Source: Thomasclavelia spiroformis DSM 1552
GTDB lineage: Bacteria; Bacillota_I; Bacilli_A; Erysipelotrichales; Coprobacillaceae
NCBI RefSeq assembly: GCF_025149465.1
Contig: NZ_CP102275.1
Coordinates: 868,001 to 932,000 of the forward strand
Direction of reading: 5' to 3'
DNA length: 64,000 bases
Numbering within the stretch: position 1 is the first letter of the stretch; the number at the start of each line of letters is the position of its first letter. The notes under the pieces were generated by a model. It was not told the DNA's origin, searched no databases, and saw only the letters and a program-made list of their open reading frames with translations. The position numbers were made by a program, and so were the translations under genes. Of the stretch, positions 35,047 through 44,074 are shown in pieces.

Positions 35047-37833
35047 ATGGAAAATAGTAAAGAAAATTATTTGCGAATGTTAATTTTATTTTTACCGTAT
35101 TTAGATTGTCGATTTTTCCATAAAAATACATTTTCACAAGAAGAATTAGAAAATGAAATTTTGATGGGAATTGAACATCATGGGCATATTTATAATTTAG
35201 ATATGGTTAAAAGTACGATACAATTTTATTATAGTAAAAATGATACCTATCACTTAGATGATTTTTATGAGATGTTAAAAAATGCTGCACAATCATTATT
35301 AACATATCATCATAATCGTTTATGTATTGATATGTTTGATGATAATATGATAGATGAAGCAAAAAAATATATTTCTTTTTATCATAATAAAACACTTGAT
35401 TATTTAGAATTGAATAAATTGATTGCTGATAGTTTATTAGCTGCATTTTATAATTGTTATAATGATTATGATTTAGAATTTTGTATTAATCATAATATGA
35501 TTCAAACAGTTTCGGTTGTTAATCATCAATTAAATACGATTCTTTTAAAAGGGATTGCGGAAACTCACACGCATATAGTTGGCAGTATTCCTTTTGAAAA
35601 ACAATGGAATTGGCTTGGTCATGAAATTCTTGACCATCATGAAAACGTACGATCAATATTAAAGGCAATTGATGACGATAAATCAGTTAAGTTTCAAAAA
35701 CAACGTTATGGTTATAATGGCAGTTTAATTAATTTAATTATTGCAACGATGATGTTACGTTTATTGCTGATGTTGTATTTAGTGTATTACTTTTATAATA
35801 AAGATGATGATTTAGAAAGTTATTTATGTAAGCTTGAAGAAAAATTGAATGGTAAGATTAAAGCTAATTATGTTAAGTTAATTAATTATTATATGACAGG
35901 ATTAGCTATCGATGATTTTAATTATAATGATTTTGATGGATTGATTGTTGCAATTGAAAAAGTTATTTATAGTTTGAGTAATTATCAAAAAGATGGATCG
36001 TTTTCTAAAAAAGTATATCAAGATTTTGTAAGAAGATTTATCGAAAATAAAGATTTAGATGTTAATAAATATATTGAATATATTTTACAGCATCAAAGTA
36101 TCACTTATATCAAAGAAAAAAATGATCAAAGATTTAAAGAGTTTTTTCTTCATTATATAAGAGTTAAAAACTTTATTCATTCATTTATTGTTCAATCTAG
36201 TGATATAAAAGGCTTTTTAGAATTTCAATATTTCTTTAGAAGACAACATATGATTTTTGATATTCAACCAAATATGTTTAAAAATATTTTTGATACATAC
36301 CTATATGATCAAGTAAAATTTCTAGAAATAAGAATTGGCCATGTTAAATTTAAATACTCAAGTAAACAAGAAAACTATGAAAATCTATATGCTTCAAAAA
36401 TAAATGTTAATGAAACAATAAAAATATATTGTAAAACAGTATTAGACTTTGTAACATCATATTTAACTTTTTTAAAAACATTACCATCAAATAGCTTAGT
36501 TCCTCAAGTAGGTTTGATTTTACATTTTAATAAGCGCTATGATGATATTGAAAAATGTTGGGATAATTATTTTAAAGTAAAAGATGATTCATTGATTAGA
36601 TATAAACAATATCAAGAAGAATGTTTTCTTAATTTAATTATTTTCCAAAAAATTAGAGCAGAAATACCATATGCTGATGAATATTTGATTGGAATTGATG
36701 GTGCAAGTAATGAACTATTTAGTGAGCCATGGATTTTAGCTCCAATTTTTCGTTCAGTTAAAGATAAATATAAATCAATTCTAAAAGATAAAGCTTTTAA
36801 TAGATATGGAATAAAATTATTAGCAACAAAGGATTTAGGAATAACATATCATGTTGGGGAGGTATTTCATTCAATTGCTAGTGGTTTAAGACATGTTGAT
36901 GAAGTAATTGATTATTATGGTTATCAAAATGGAGAAAGACTTGGTCATGGAACAATCTTAGGAATATCGATTGATAGTTATGTAGATAATCATCGAATCA
37001 TTTCATTACCGACAATTGAGCTATTAGATAATTTATTGTGGTTATATCATTTAAAAGCTTATAAAAATTTATTTAAAGATATTTCAATTTCTTATTTAGA
37101 AGAACATATATGGAAAATTACACATTTTATTTATGATATAAATGGACATTTAGGTGGAAATAGTGAAGGAATTAATATTCATCATCTTTATTTAGCCTAT
37201 AAAAAACAATTTACAGGATTAGATTTTGTTAAAGATGAATATTATTTATTAAACTGTGAAGCAAATTTTTCTAATAAAAATTGTATTTTTAAAAATTTTA
37301 AAAATTGGAATGAAGATTTATTATTTTATTCAAGACATTGTCGTTGTTTTTTAAAGAAAATGACACGAATGATTCAAATTGATACGAGTGATAAAACAAT
37401 TATAAATATTTATAAAGAAGCTCAACAATATGTTATTAATAAAATTGCATGTAAAGGAATTATCATTGAAACTAATCCTGTTTCTAATGCAAATATTGGT
37501 GAATTCAATTCAATGAATGATCATCCAATTTTTATGATGAATGATTCTTTTGATAAAGATCATAATCATGTAATGGTAAGTGTTAATACAGATGATCCTG
37601 GTGTTTTTGGGACGACTTTAAAAAATCAATATGGCTTTATTTTACAGGTGTTAATTGATAAAGGGGTACCCATGGAAAAAGCATTAAAATGGATTGATAT
37701 GACTAGAGAAAATGGTTTGAATTCAACATTTATCAATAGAACTAAAAAAACTAAAAAAGAAATTGAAGAAGAATTAAAAGAAATAAAAAGAATTCTAGAA
37801 GAAAAATTAAATAGAAGAGATGATAATAAATAA
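35047..37833 (+). CDS. rdrB: RdrB-like adenosine deaminase of a RADAR defence system
   Basis: The 928 residues hold a split adenosine deaminase fold. ETHTHIVGS gives His174-x-His176, YHVGEVF gives His602 and Glu605, RLGHGT gives His634, and NTDDPGVF gives Asp849-Asp850; IIETNPVSNANIG is the family's conserved strand. These match all zinc and catalytic residues of mouse ADA, so the enzyme should be active. About 425 residues are inserted between the first and second motifs, as in RdrB, which assembles large shells. The family deaminates adenosine or ATP to inosine forms during infection. A terminator follows. Confidence 0.9.
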   Translation: MENSKENYLRMLILFLPYLDCRFFHKNTFSQEELENEILMGIEHHGHIYNLDMVKSTIQFYYSKNDTYHLDDFYEMLKNAAQSLLTYHHNRLCIDMFDDNMIDEAKKYISFYHNKTLDYLELNKLIADSLLAAFYNCYNDYDLEFCINHNMIQTVSVVNHQLNTILLKGIAETHTHIVGSIPFEKQWNWLGHEILDHHENVRSILKAIDDDKSVKFQKQRYGYNGSLINLIIATMMLRLLLMLYLVYYFYNKDDDLESYLCKLEEKLNGKIKANYVKLINYYMTGLAIDDFNYNDFDGLIVAIEKVIYSLSNYQKDGSFSKKVYQDFVRRFIENKDLDVNKYIEYILQHQSITYIKEKNDQRFKEFFLHYIRVKNFIHSFIVQSSDIKGFLEFQYFFRRQHMIFDIQPNMFKNIFDTYLYDQVKFLEIRIGHVKFKYSSKQENYENLYASKINVNETIKIYCKTVLDFVTSYLTFLKTLPSNSLVPQVGLILHFNKRYDDIEKCWDNYFKVKDDSLIRYKQYQEECFLNLIIFQKIRAEIPYADEYLIGIDGASNELFSEPWILAPIFRSVKDKYKSILKDKAFNRYGIKLLATKDLGITYHVGEVFHSIASGLRHVDEVIDYYGYQNGERLGHGTILGISIDSYVDNHRIISLPTIELLDNLLWLYHLKAYKNLFKDISISYLEEHIWKITHFIYDINGHLGGNSEGINIHHLYLAYKKQFTGLDFVKDEYYLLNCEANFSNKNCIFKNFKNWNEDLLFYSRHCRCFLKKMTRMIQIDTSDKTIINIYKEAQQYVINKIACKGIIIETNPVSNANIGEFNSMNDHPIFMMNDSFDKDHNHVMVSVNTDDPGVFGTTLKNQYGFILQVLIDKGVPMEKALKWIDMTRENGLNSTFINRTKKTKKEIEEELKEIKRILEEKLNRRDDNK

Positions 37834-37851
37834 TTAAAAAAATATTTTAAT

Positions 37852-37883
37852 TAGCTAGAATCATTATAGATTCTGGCTATTTT
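37852..37883 (+). terminator. Terminator of the RADAR operon
   Basis: TAGCTAGAATC (37852-37862) pairs with GATTCTGGCTA (37869-37879), one T-G wobble, six-base loop, followed by TTTT. It lies 18 bases after rdrB. Confidence 0.8.
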
Positions 37884-37970
37884 AGTTAATAAAAGATAAT
37901 TAATGATTTAAGATAGTTACTGAAAGAAATATGTAGATATGCTATAATGGGATCAAAGAAGCGAGGTGAT

Positions 37971-39597
37971 ATGATGAAAAAAGCTTTACCAATTGGAGTA
38001 GATGACTATCGAAGATTAAAAGAAAATAATTATTATGCAGTAGATAAAAAATTGATGATTGAAGAATTTTTTCAAAGACAGTCGATTGTTACGCTAATTA
38101 CCAGACCAAGAAGATTTGGAAAAACATTAAATATGTCAATGATGGCAGAGTTTTTTGATATCACTAAAGATTCTAAAGAAATTTTTAATGATACTAATAT
38201 CATTAAAAGTCTTTATGCATCAAACATGAATCAATATCCAACTATTTTTGTATCATTTGCTAATGCAAAAGGAGACTAAATCAATGTTGTACAACAGATC
38301 AAAGAACAATTAAGAAATGAATATAATAGTTATGAACATATATTTAATAATTTATCAAAATTTGAAGAAGATGATTATAAACAAGTTATTGATGGATTGA
38401 TGTCTAAAAGTGATGGCAAGCTAAATAACATTATTGATGCATTATCTTTTTTGATGAAAATCTTAGAAAATATTATCAAAGAAAAGACATGCTTTTTATC
38501 GATGAATACGATACCCTATTTATTGAAACACATGTAATGGCTTTTACGATAAAATTAAAAATGGGCTAGCTTCATTACTGCAAAATTCTTTAAAAACCTC
38601 AAATAGTTTACAATATGCCTTGCTTACCGGAATTCAAAGAGTCGCTAAAGAAAATATTTTTAGTGACTTAAATAATTTAGTAGTTTGCACTGTTGAAGAT
38701 CATACATATGATAAATATTTTGGATTTAATGAACAAGAAACAAAAGAATTATTAAAATATTATGATTTAAAATTAAATGAAGATGTAAAACAAATGTATG
38801 ATGGCTATCATATTGTAAATCAGGAAATATATAATCCCTAGTCAATTATTAACTATGCAGATAGCCATGAATTACAACCATATTGGATTAATACTAGTTC
38901 TAATAAAATGATAAAAAAGCAATGATAAAAAGGGATCAAGCTTTTAATCAGGGGTATGAAAAATTAGTTGCTAAGGGATATTTACAAATGTTAGTACATC
39001 TAGATACAAGTTTTTTGAATCTAATCTAGGACGACATCTAGTTTATGGGGACTTTTTGTCAATGCTGGATATTTGACGATAGCTAAAACGATTTCACTTA
39101 GAGATAGGATATATATTATCAAGATTCCTAATCGAGAAGTACAAGAAGAATTTATGAATCTAACTGCATATTATTTAGATGTATTTGATACTTTATTAGC
39201 TGATTTATTTTATGCTTTAAAAATAACTAATCAAAATCTATTTACCACAACATATCAAAGAATTATTAAAAGTTTACCATCGAATTATGATTTAAAAGAT
39301 GAAAACAGTTATCATATGATGATACTAGGGATGTGTGCCTGATTATCAAATGAATATGAAATCATCAGCAATAAAGAAATCAGTAAAGAAAAATGTGATA
39401 TTATCTTAAAAGCAAAAGGTGATTTTACATTATATATCTTTGAATTTAAGTATACTAAAAATAACCATGATAATTTAGATGTTCTTGCAAGTAAGGCAAT
39501 TAAATAAATAGAAAAAAGAAATTATAATTTAAATTTAAAAGGGAAAGTAATTTATGTTGGTTTAGTCCACTTACAAAAAGAAGTAGTAATAAAATGA
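37971..39597 (+). pseudogene. Decayed AAA-ATPase/PD-(D/E)XK nuclease-like gene (PF09820/PF08011 type)
   Basis: GCGAGGTGAT precedes ATG 37971. The N-terminus reads LPIGVDDYRRLKENNYYAVDK and LITRPRRFGKTLNMSM (Walker A). Later pieces are LTGIQRVAKENIFSDLNN and FGFNEQETKELLKYY. The C-terminal nuclease-like part, FTLYIFEFKYTKNNHDNL, ends at 39595-39597. Stops and frame changes occur near 38277, 38500-38540, 38840, 38920-39060, 39340 and 39505. These genes are abundant multicopy families of uncertain function in gut Firmicutes. Fragments at 38620-38841 and 39073-39342 belong to it. Confidence 0.85.
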
Positions 39598-39610
39598 AAG
39601 GAATTAGAAA

Positions 39611-40135
39611 ATGATTAGAAAATTAGAATTAAATGAATTTGATACAATTTATGAATTATTAAAACAATGTTTTCCTAGTGATGAATATCGAACTTATGAT
39701 CAACAACGAGCATTATTAGATAATCCATATTATCAAATATATGTTTTAAGTGATGAAAATAAGCAAATAAAAGCATTTATGGCAATCTTTGAATTTGAAC
39801 AAATTGCTCATATTGAACATTTTGCTGTTAATCCACTTTATCGAAATGGTGGTCTTGGTTCAAAGATGTTAAATGATGTTGTGGCACTTTTAAATAAAAG
39901 AGTATGCTTAGAAGTAGAGTTACCAGATAATGAAATGGCTAGTAGAAGAATTGCTTTTTATAAACGCAATAACTTTTATCTTAATGAATATTCTTATATG
40001 CAACCACCAATGTCTTCAGGTAAAAAAGCAATTCCATTATTTATTATGACTAGTCAAAATAAGGTAAGTGAAGAGGAATTTGATAAAATAAAAACATTAT
40101 TATATACCAAGGTATATAACCAAGATAGAACCTAA
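39611..40135 (+). CDS. GNAT family N-acetyltransferase
   Basis: The 174-residue protein has the GNAT fold order: IRKLELNEFDTIYELLKQCF at the N-terminus, then IEHFAVNPLYRNGGLGSKML, which holds the acetyl-CoA pyrophosphate loop (Arg-x2-Gly-x-Gly-like), and RIAFYKRNNFYLNEYSYMQPP near the end. It transfers an acetyl group to an unknown amine. GAAAGGAATTAG precedes the ATG. It lies between a pseudogene and the recombinase module and has its own terminator. Confidence 0.86.
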   Translation: MIRKLELNEFDTIYELLKQCFPSDEYRTYDQQRALLDNPYYQIYVLSDENKQIKAFMAIFEFEQIAHIEHFAVNPLYRNGGLGSKMLNDVVALLNKRVCLEVELPDNEMASRRIAFYKRNNFYLNEYSYMQPPMSSGKKAIPLFIMTSQNKVSEEEFDKIKTLLYTKVYNQDRT

Positions 40136-40151
40136 TTATAGGTTCTATTTT
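40126..40151 (+). terminator. Terminator after the GNAT gene
   Basis: TAGAACCTA (40126-40134) pairs perfectly with TAGGTTCTA (40139-40147) around ATTA, followed by TTTT. Confidence 0.82.
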
Positions 40152-40188
40152 AAATAATAGGTATCATAAGATGTGTTGGAGGGATATA

Positions 40189-40344
40189 ATGAAACAAAAT
40201 ACTAAAGATTATAAAATAACATTTCACTATTTACCAACACAAACTAGTTTAAAAAAAGTATTAGAAAATAATTATCTAAATTATTTAAAAAAACAAGAAA
40301 ATGATTCTACTAAAAGAAAAGGATATTTATATAATGACAAATAA
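40189..40344 (+). CDS. Small 51-residue protein coupled to the serine recombinase
   Basis: GGAGGG at 40178-40183 precedes ATG 40189. The frame reads MKQNTKDYKITFHYLPTQTS, then SLKKVLENNYLNYLKKQ and ends GYLYNDK. Its stop (40342-40344) lies 11 bases inside the recombinase gene, so the two are coupled. It is basic and probably helical in the middle. The good ribosome binding site and overlap argue that it is real. Function is unknown; a recombination helper is a guess from position. Confidence 0.62.
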   Translation: MKQNTKDYKITFHYLPTQTSLKKVLENNYLNYLKKQENDSTKRKGYLYNDK

Positions 40345-41941
40345 TAAATATTTAGTAGGAGCATATGAACGTTTATCAAAAGAAGATGATAAAAAAGATG
40401 AAAGTTCATCAATTGAAAGTCAAAAAATGATTATTGAATCATTTGCAAAATTTAATCAATTAAAAATTATTAAACATTATAGTGATGATGGTTTTACTGG
40501 TTCAAATTTTAATCGACCAGCTTTTGAAGCTTTAAAAAATGATATTGAAAAAGGAATAATTAATTGTGTAATTGTAAAAGATTTATCAAGATTAGGCAGG
40601 GAATTATATGAAACAGGAGGATATATTGAAGAATATTTTTTATCAAAACAAGTGAGATTTATTGCAATTAATGATGGTTATGATTCTAATGTTGGTGATG
40701 CAATGTTAGGAATCAGATTAAGTGTTAATGATTTATATTTAAGAGATACATCGAAAAAAATTCGAAGTAGTTTTGATGCGAAAAGGAAAAAAGGTGATTA
40801 TATTGGTTCATTTGCAAAATATGGATATCAAAAAGATCCTCAAAATCCAAAACATTTAATTATTGACCCCGTTACTTCAAAAATCGTTAAACAAATGTTT
40901 GAATGGGTGGTGCAAGGTCTTGGAACAAGTACGATTGCGCATCGTTTGACTAAAGCAAAAATACCGATTCCCTCTATTTATAAAAAAGAAGATCGAACTA
41001 ATCATCAAAATAAATTAAATGATGGTTTAGGTATTTGGCGTCCCCAAACAGTAAAAAATATTGTTAGTGATCAAATGTATTTAGGTCATATGGTCCAATC
41101 AAGATGGAAAAAACTCAGTTATAATTCTAAAAAACTTGTTGAATTACCACCTTCATCATGGATCATTGTAAAAAACACTCATGAACCAATTGTTAGTCAA
41201 GAGTTGTTTGATGCAGTACAACAAGAATTATCTAAGTATCATAAGTATCGAGCTCATCATGGAAAAAGATTTTTATTTCAAGGTTTGTTGAAATGTAAAG
41301 AATGTGGACATAATCTTAGCATTTCGACAAGAAAGACTAAAAAAAATGTCCAACATTGGACACAATGTAATTACTATTCTAAGTATAGTAAATATGGAAT
41401 GTGTACGTCACATCGGCTAAATTATGATCTTTTAGAAAAAGATTTATTAAAATTTTTAAAATTTGCTGGAAAAAAGTTTTTAGAAGATTATAATTATGAA
41501 TGCTTACTTAATGAAAGTATGCAAATTTGTCAAAAAAAGTTAGTAGAAATTAAGGATGCTTTAAAAAAAGTTCAACGTGAAATATTAAAAAAAGAAAGAA
41601 TGTTAACTCGTTTATATGAAGATCGACTTGATGAGATTATTTCTGTTAAACAGTATACATTAGTGTCAAAAAAAATAGAAAATGAATTAAATGATTTAGA
41701 AGTTAAAAAAAATGAGTTGACTAAATCAGTATTATTGTATAAAAATGATTATTTGGATAATGATATAGAAAAATATAGACAGATGATCAATGATTTTATG
41801 AGTTTTAAATTTCCAACTAATGAATTAATGTTTCAATTAATCGATAAAATAGAAATTGATAAAGATAAAAATGTTGAAGTATTTTTTAAAGTAAATATTT
41901 CTAAATACATTGATATAAATTGTATCGAAGTTGCAAAGTAA
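40334..41941 (+). CDS. Large serine recombinase (site-specific integrase, TnpX/TndX-like)
   Basis: ATG 40334 gives MTNNKYLVGAYERLSKEDD (535 residues); the in-frame ATG at 40301 lies in the small upstream gene. The resolvase domain has the catalytic Ser15 in ERLSKED and VKDLSRLGRELYE. The recombinase domain (~160-270) includes GLGTSTIAHRL and IWRPQTVKNIVSDQMYLG. A zinc ribbon has CKECGH and later Cys residues near 345-370, followed by a long coiled coil (~395-470). These enzymes integrate and excise mobile elements. The stop codon overlaps the first codon of the residual ftsW 3' end, which places the gene at the element border. Confidence 0.92.
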   Translation: MTNNKYLVGAYERLSKEDDKKDESSSIESQKMIIESFAKFNQLKIIKHYSDDGFTGSNFNRPAFEALKNDIEKGIINCVIVKDLSRLGRELYETGGYIEEYFLSKQVRFIAINDGYDSNVGDAMLGIRLSVNDLYLRDTSKKIRSSFDAKRKKGDYIGSFAKYGYQKDPQNPKHLIIDPVTSKIVKQMFEWVVQGLGTSTIAHRLTKAKIPIPSIYKKEDRTNHQNKLNDGLGIWRPQTVKNIVSDQMYLGHMVQSRWKKLSYNSKKLVELPPSSWIIVKNTHEPIVSQELFDAVQQELSKYHKYRAHHGKRFLFQGLLKCKECGHNLSISTRKTKKNVQHWTQCNYYSKYSKYGMCTSHRLNYDLLEKDLLKFLKFAGKKFLEDYNYECLLNESMQICQKKLVEIKDALKKVQREILKKERMLTRLYEDRLDEIISVKQYTLVSKKIENELNDLEVKKNELTKSVLLYKNDYLDNDIEKYRQMINDFMSFKFPTNELMFQLIDKIEIDKDKNVEVFFKVNISKYIDINCIEVAK

Positions 41942-42042
41942 CAGGTGTAACACTGCCATTAATGTCTTATGGGGGTTCATCTTTAACAATAACTTTGATT
42001 GCTTTTGGAATTGTATTAAATATTTCAAAATCAACGTTTTAA
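41938..42042 (+). pseudogene. ftsW: 3' remnant of ftsW at the integration junction
   Basis: In the frame starting at 41938 the sequence reads VTGVTLPLMSYGGSSLTITL, then IAFGIVLNISKSTF and stop (42040-42042). This is the conserved C-terminal segment of FtsW/RodA lipid II polymerases, and murG follows as it does after ftsW in dcw clusters. The 5' part of ftsW is not upstream; the recombinase gene abuts directly. So 34 codons remain on this side of an insertion. Confidence 0.88.
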
Positions 42043-42069
42043 TGATATACTATGCAAAGAGGTGAGAAG

Positions 42070-43155
42070 ATGAGAGTAATTATTGGGGCAGGAGGAACTG
42101 GAGGTCACCTTTATCCTGCTTTAGCTTTAGTTGAATATATCAAAGAAAAAGAGCCTGATAGCGAGTTTTTATTTGTCGGAACTAAAGATCGTTTAGAAGC
42201 GCAAGTTGTTCCTAGTAAAGGATATAATTATGTAGGATTAAATGTTCATGGATTAGTTGGGAATCCAATTAAAAAAGCTATTGCGGCAACAGTGTTTGTA
42301 AAATCAATTTTTACTGCAAAAAAAGTTGTTAAAAAATTCAAACCAGATATTGTAATTGGATTTGGTGGTTATCCTAGTGCTAGTGTAGTTGAAGCTGCAT
42401 ATCGTTTAGGATATAAGACAATGATTCATGAACAAAATTCAATTATTGGTTTAACTAATAAAATTTTGATTAAACATGTTGATAAGATCGTTTGTTGTTA
42501 TGATCGAGCTTATCAAAATTTTCCTAAAGAAAAAACATATAGGTTAGGAAATCCTCGAGCTAGTGTTATTACTTCAATAAAACCTAAGGAAATTTTTAGT
42601 AAATATGGTTTAGATAAGCATAAACCATTAGTAACGATTGTAATGGGATCATTAGGTTCAAAATCAGTTAATGAAAAGCTGTTAGAATCATTACATGATT
42701 TTGAAAAAAAGGATTATCAGGTATTATATGTGACTGGTAAAAATTATTATGAAGAAATGAAAAATAAAGTAGGGAAACTTAATCATAATGTAAAATTAGT
42801 ACCTTATATCGATGACATGCCTTCACTATTAAAAAACACTACTTTAATAGTATCGCGGGCAGGTGCTTCAACAATGGCTGAAATTAGTGCAATTGGTGTT
42901 CCCTCAATTTTAATACCTAGTCCATATGTTGCATCAAATCACCAAGAATATAATGCTCGTGAATTATCTGATCGAAGTGGTGCATTAATGATTCTTGAAA
43001 AAGATTTAAATAGTAAAGATTTTGTCGATAAAGTTGATTATGTTATTAATAATCAAATTGTTCAAGAAAGTTTAAGGAAAAATGCTTTAGCATTAGGAAA
43101 ACCTAATGCTCTAGTAGATATGTATAAATTAATTAAAGATACGTTAGGAGCATAA
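42070..43155 (+). CDS. murG: UDP-GlcNAc:lipid I N-acetylglucosaminyltransferase MurG
   Basis: ATG 42070 is chosen over 42052 because AGAGGTGAG lies just before it and it starts the domain MRVIIGAGGTGGHLYPALAL. Further motifs are GFGGYPSASVVEAAYRLG, HEQNSIIGLTNKIL, VTIVMGSLGSKSVN and SRAGASTMAEISAIGVPSILIP. The 361-residue enzyme adds GlcNAc to lipid I at the inner membrane face, the last cytoplasmic step of peptidoglycan precursor synthesis. It opens the retained part of the division cluster. Confidence 0.96.
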   Translation: MRVIIGAGGTGGHLYPALALVEYIKEKEPDSEFLFVGTKDRLEAQVVPSKGYNYVGLNVHGLVGNPIKKAIAATVFVKSIFTAKKVVKKFKPDIVIGFGGYPSASVVEAAYRLGYKTMIHEQNSIIGLTNKILIKHVDKIVCCYDRAYQNFPKEKTYRLGNPRASVITSIKPKEIFSKYGLDKHKPLVTIVMGSLGSKSVNEKLLESLHDFEKKDYQVLYVTGKNYYEEMKNKVGKLNHNVKLVPYIDDMPSLLKNTTLIVSRAGASTMAEISAIGVPSILIPSPYVASNHQEYNARELSDRSGALMILEKDLNSKDFVDKVDYVINNQIVQESLRKNALALGKPNALVDMYKLIKDTLGA

Positions 43156-43156
43156 A

Positions 43157-44071
43157 ATGAAGTTTTCACAAGTAAAAATAGATTTAGAAATGTTAGATGC
43201 AGGCAGCATAATTGAAGATGAACCGCTTTATAAACATACTACTTATAAAGTAGGAGGACCGGCACGAATTTATTTAAAAGTTAAAGATATTGATAGTTTA
43301 GTAAAGACAATTAAATATTGTCGTAAACATCGTGTAAAACATATGATAATCGGTCGTGGCTCAAATTTATTATTTTCTGATAAGGAATATGAAGGAGTTA
43401 TTATTTCATTATTTGAGTGTTTTACTGAAGTTAAAATCAATGGTTCATTGATAAAAGCTCAAGCTGGAGTATCGATGATTTCATTAGCATATCAAGCTGC
43501 TAAAATTGGTTTGAGTGGTTTTGAATTTATGGGGGGGATTCCTGGTTCAATTGGTGGTGGAATTTTTATGAATGCTGGAGCTTATAAATATGATATTGCA
43601 AGTGTAGTAAAAAGTGTCACTTTGTTAAATGAAAAATGTGAAGTTGTTAAATATAGTAAAGAACAGATGGAATTTGGATATCGTCATTCTATTTGTCAAG
43701 ATCGTCATAAATTAATTATTCTTGAAGCTGAATTTGAATTATCAGCTAAAGAGCCTAATGAAATCAAGGCGGTTTTAGATAAACGAAAAGAAAGAAGAAT
43801 GTCTAGTCAACCATGGAATATGCCAAGTGCTGGAAGTGTTTTTAGAAATCCAGAAAATAAATCAGCATGGCAATATATTGATGAATGTGGTTTGAGGGGA
43901 TATGAAATTGGCGGAGCACAAGTTTCTCCTAAGCATTCTAATTTTATTGTAAATAATGGTTATGCTAGTGCTAAAGATATTTATGATTTAATTATGTTAG
44001 TTCAAGAAAAGGTATATGATAAATTTGGGGTTAAATTGAAATGTGAAGTAGATCTTGTTAATTGGGAGTAA
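43157..44071 (+). CDS. murB: UDP-N-acetylenolpyruvoylglucosamine reductase MurB
   Basis: The 304-residue FAD enzyme has YKVGGPARIYL, IIGRGSNLLFSD, GFEFMGGIPGSIGGGIFMN, FGYRHSIC, PSAGSVFRNPENKSAW (catalytic Ser) and the C-terminal CEVDLVNW with the catalytic Glu. It makes UDP-MurNAc with NADPH. It starts one base after murG's stop. Confidence 0.95.
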   Translation: MKFSQVKIDLEMLDAGSIIEDEPLYKHTTYKVGGPARIYLKVKDIDSLVKTIKYCRKHRVKHMIIGRGSNLLFSDKEYEGVIISLFECFTEVKINGSLIKAQAGVSMISLAYQAAKIGLSGFEFMGGIPGSIGGGIFMNAGAYKYDIASVVKSVTLLNEKCEVVKYSKEQMEFGYRHSICQDRHKLIILEAEFELSAKEPNEIKAVLDKRKERRMSSQPWNMPSAGSVFRNPENKSAWQYIDECGLRGYEIGGAQVSPKHSNFIVNNGYASAKDIYDLIMLVQEKVYDKFGVKLKCEVDLVNWE

Positions 44072-44074
44072 AGT

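Noticed and set aside
37971-39597. Several separate small genes between rdrB and the GNAT gene
   Set aside because: Their translations join into one AAA-ATPase/PD-(D/E)XK-like gene with frame breaks, so they are one pseudogene.
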